A program made the position numbers and the translations under genes. From NCBI GenBank assembly GCA_913040875.1, contig CAJWHX010000120.1, positions 1 to 8,790 on the forward strand: a DNA stretch of 8,790 nucleotides, written 5' to 3'. The notes under the pieces were generated by a model. It saw nothing but the letters and a program-made list of their open reading frames with translations, searched no databases and was not told where the DNA came from. Within the stretch, counting starts at the first letter, position 1; every line of letters begins with the position of its first letter. Positions 7,476 through 8,790 of the stretch are shown in pieces. Source of the DNA: an uncultured Pseudomonadota bacterium. Lineage in GTDB: Bacteria > Myxococcota > UBA796.

Positions 7476-7504
7476 AGTGTATTCTATTGAGTCGATTTTG
7501 TCAA
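7476..7504 (-). promoter_or_regulatory. Strong sigma-70-type promoter abutting queE
   Basis: The minus strand carries a perfect TTGACA (7504-7499), a 17-bp spacer and TACACT (7481-7476, 4 of 6 matches). Transcription should begin near 7469, only 2-3 nt before the queE ATG at 7467. There is no GGAG-like site upstream of the ATG, which agrees with a leaderless mRNA. Motif inference only. Confidence 0.5.
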
Positions 7505-7541
7505 GGTGTTGGTGTGATGCATTTTGTAGTTCTTCAGGAGG

Positions 7542-8015
7542 CTATTCCAACACAAATTCGCTCAGATCACCTTCCGCAGTAACAGAATAGGTCTCCGTCT
7601 CTAGAGAGCTGACGTCGACTGAATATTGGAGTATCAACCAAATGTAGGTTTCCCCACTGGATCCATAATCAAACTCCAATGCATGCTCATCGGTTTGTGT
7701 GACCAGAATGGACGAGATGGTTTCAGAATCCCATTCAATGGTATGCTCAACGTGCAACATCTTACTATCATCTACAGAGAGTACCAAGGATGACTCAAGT
7801 TCTGTGGATTCACCGATTACTGTAATTACAATGCCATCTGAGTCGACTTCAAGCTCTGGCAGAGACTCAGCGCTGATACCTGTATCTGGAGTACCACTGT
7901 CCGGAACACCTTCGGGTGAAACAGGGCGGTCTGAATGTCCGATCAGTTTATCTTGTGTACTGGGGAGGCACGCAGTTATGAGTAGGACGGTGACGACCGA
8001 ATATAATGGGTGCAT
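7542..8015 (-). CDS. Small acidic lipoprotein of unknown function
   Basis: I do not recognise this protein. From the ATG at 8015 it has 157 residues. Residues 1-16 end in LLITAC, a good lipobox with lipidated Cys16, although the n-region MHPLYS lacks the usual Lys or Arg. After the cysteine comes a disordered linker with Pro, Ser and DSGTPDTG, then about 100 residues rich in Glu, Asp, Ser, Thr and Val with alternating hydrophobic residues, suggesting one small beta-sandwich-like domain; this fold is a guess. There is no cysteine besides the lipidated one and no catalytic motif. The frame opens further upstream at a GTG (8057) that overlaps the stop of the SUMF1 gene by 1 nt and would add 14 polar residues before the signal peptide. 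No clear ribosome binding site precedes either start, so reinitiation coupled to the upstream gene is plausible. Confidence 0.75.
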   Translation of the reverse strand: MHPLYSVVTVLLITACLPSTQDKLIGHSDRPVSPEGVPDSGTPDTGISAESLPELEVDSDGIVITVIGESTELESSLVLSVDDSKMLHVEHTIEWDSETISSILVTQTDEHALEFDYGSSGETYIWLILQYSVDVSSLETETYSVTAEGDLSEFVLE

Positions 8016-8035
8016 AGGTTGACCAGTATTAGGCG

Positions 8036-8049
8036 TGGAGGTATCTCCA
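8036..8049 (-). repeat. Short hairpin at the start region of the lipoprotein gene
   Basis: TGGAG-GTAT-CTCCA (plus strand) forms a perfect 5-bp stem with a 4-nt loop, between the candidate GTG (8057) and ATG (8015) starts. On the mRNA it pairs the only GGAG in this region. That GGAG is about 30 nt from the ATG, too far to serve it directly. Confidence 0.25.
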
Positions 8050-8056
8050 GTATACA

Positions 8057-8790
8057 CTACATATCCACGTTTGGCCGCACCAATCTAAAACCGCAAACCT
8101 CTAACTTGTAATCCATCTTGAATTGTCTCATGATAGCCAAATGAATAAACTCGGGGTGATGTGCCCAAGCCCCACCTTTGGTGTAAATTTGATCTGGATT
8201 GGAAACATCCACACAGAAGTCTGATACGTTTCCGGCGAGCCCTTGAACGCCATACACACTGCAGTCTAAGGGGTGTTCATAGATGGTAGATGGAAGGACT
8301 CTGCCTTCTCGATGTCCTCGAACGCTAGCCCAAGTGGGCTCAAAATAACTGCCCCATGGCAATATACGCTCGTCGACTCCACGACCAGATTTTTCCCATT
8401 CTTCAGGGGTTGGCAGACGCCACTGCTTTCCTGTTTTTTTACTGTACCAATTCGCATATGCCATTGCGTCTTTTCCCGTAATCATGATGACAGGCCAGTC
8501 GAGCTCCCAACGATCTCCCTGTGGGTCTGGCTCAATGGTAAATCTTTTCGTGTCGTCATGCCAAGTGTAGAGTCGTACCGATTCTGAACCAGATATCGCA
8601 TTGGTTCGAGGCACATGTTGCATGGCACGAGGAACTCCTTCTGTTGCGAGTAAATCGTGCAAGAATTCCAAATATTGACGATTGGTAATGGGGTACTTCT
8701 GCATGATGAAACAGTCTACATAAACTGAACGCCTAGGATTACTGGGTTCCGTAGGGCTTCCAATGACGCAGGCTCCACCAGGAACCCAGC
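8057..8790 (-). CDS. SUMF1 (FGE-sulfatase-like) domain protein, probable C-terminus of a Ser/Thr kinase fusion (partial)
   Basis: The frame runs without a stop to the right edge of the window, so the ATG at 8704 is internal. The 243 visible residues form nearly a whole SUMF1 domain, beginning WVPGGACVIGS, then NPRRSVYVDCFI and the hallmark YPITNRQYLEFL. Further landmarks are KDAMAYANWYSKKTGK, WRLPTPEEWEKSGRG, LPWGSYF, YGVQGLAGNVSDFC, KGGAW and the terminal CGFRLVRP. True formylglycine-generating enzymes use two cysteines shortly after KGGSW; here the segment is KGGAWAHHPEFIHL with no cysteine, so formylglycine synthesis is unlikely. The EYLxFL-like region and the GRGVD..LPWG block resemble SUMF1 domains fused behind Hanks-type kinases in Myxococcota and Planctomycetes, where they probably act as ligand-binding or substrate modules. 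The kinase would lie beyond the window, so this is inference. The stop overlaps the lipoprotein frame by 1 nt. Confidence 0.88.
   Translation of the reverse strand, partial: WVPGGACVIGSPTEPSNPRRSVYVDCFIMQKYPITNRQYLEFLHDLLATEGVPRAMQHVPRTNAISGSESVRLYTWHDDTKRFTIEPDPQGDRWELDWPVIMITGKDAMAYANWYSKKTGKQWRLPTPEEWEKSGRGVDERILPWGSYFEPTWASVRGHREGRVLPSTIYEHPLDCSVYGVQGLAGNVSDFCVDVSNPDQIYTKGGAWAHHPEFIHLAIMRQFKMDYKLEVCGFRLVRPNVDM

Noticed and set aside
7699..8022. 107-codon plus-strand frame opposite the acidic lipoprotein
   Set aside because: Ser/Thr-rich shadow; the minus-strand frame has a proper lipobox signal peptide and is the better gene.
8702..8704. ATG as the start of the SUMF1 protein
   Set aside because: The 28 codons upstream to the window edge encode the expected beginning of the SUMF1 domain (WVPGGACVIGS), so this Met is internal.

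Overview
The window looks like a chromosomal segment of a Gram-negative bacterium. Two predicted products carry lipobox signal peptides and one has a Sec-type signal peptide. The large NAD-dependent glutamate dehydrogenase and the CX14CX2C form of QueE are both typical of Proteobacteria and their relatives. Asp-Thr-Gly linkers just after the lipobox cysteine, together with a SUMF1 domain of the type fused to Ser/Thr kinases, point weakly towards Myxococcota or former deltaproteobacteria. This placement is inference only. Base composition looks even, around 45-50 % GC by eye. I saw no sign of a mobile element, phage, CRISPR array, tRNA or rRNA.

Left half, plus strand (1-4766): a housekeeping cluster. 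It begins with the C-terminal part of a large NAD-glutamate dehydrogenase, which is open at the left edge. A Maf/YhdE-type nucleotide pyrophosphatase starts 3 bp after its stop, and a YggS/PLPHP-family pyridoxal-phosphate protein follows 53 bp later. All three are probably one transcript whose promoter lies outside the window.

Middle (4767-5647, plus strand): a 125-bp gap with a plausible promoter and a 14-bp perfect dyad precedes a gene for an exported protein of about 251 residues with four mature cysteines. I do not recognise this protein. It ends 2 bp from the stop of the convergent gene.

Right half, minus strand, in transcription order from the right edge: the C-terminal SUMF1 (formylglycine-generating-enzyme-like) domain of a protein cut by the window edge, which is probably the sensor end of a Ser/Thr kinase fusion and lacks the FGE cysteines; a small acidic lipoprotein whose open frame overlaps it by 1 nt; QueE, with a strong promoter so close to its ATG that the mRNA may be leaderless; and a lipoprotein alpha/beta hydrolase with its own extended -10 promoter.

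Most of the window is ordinary metabolism. The least explained items are the exported four-cysteine protein, the SUMF1 protein with its overlapping acidic lipoprotein, and the apparent leaderless queE promoter. I see no convincing evidence of a wholly new multi-gene system.
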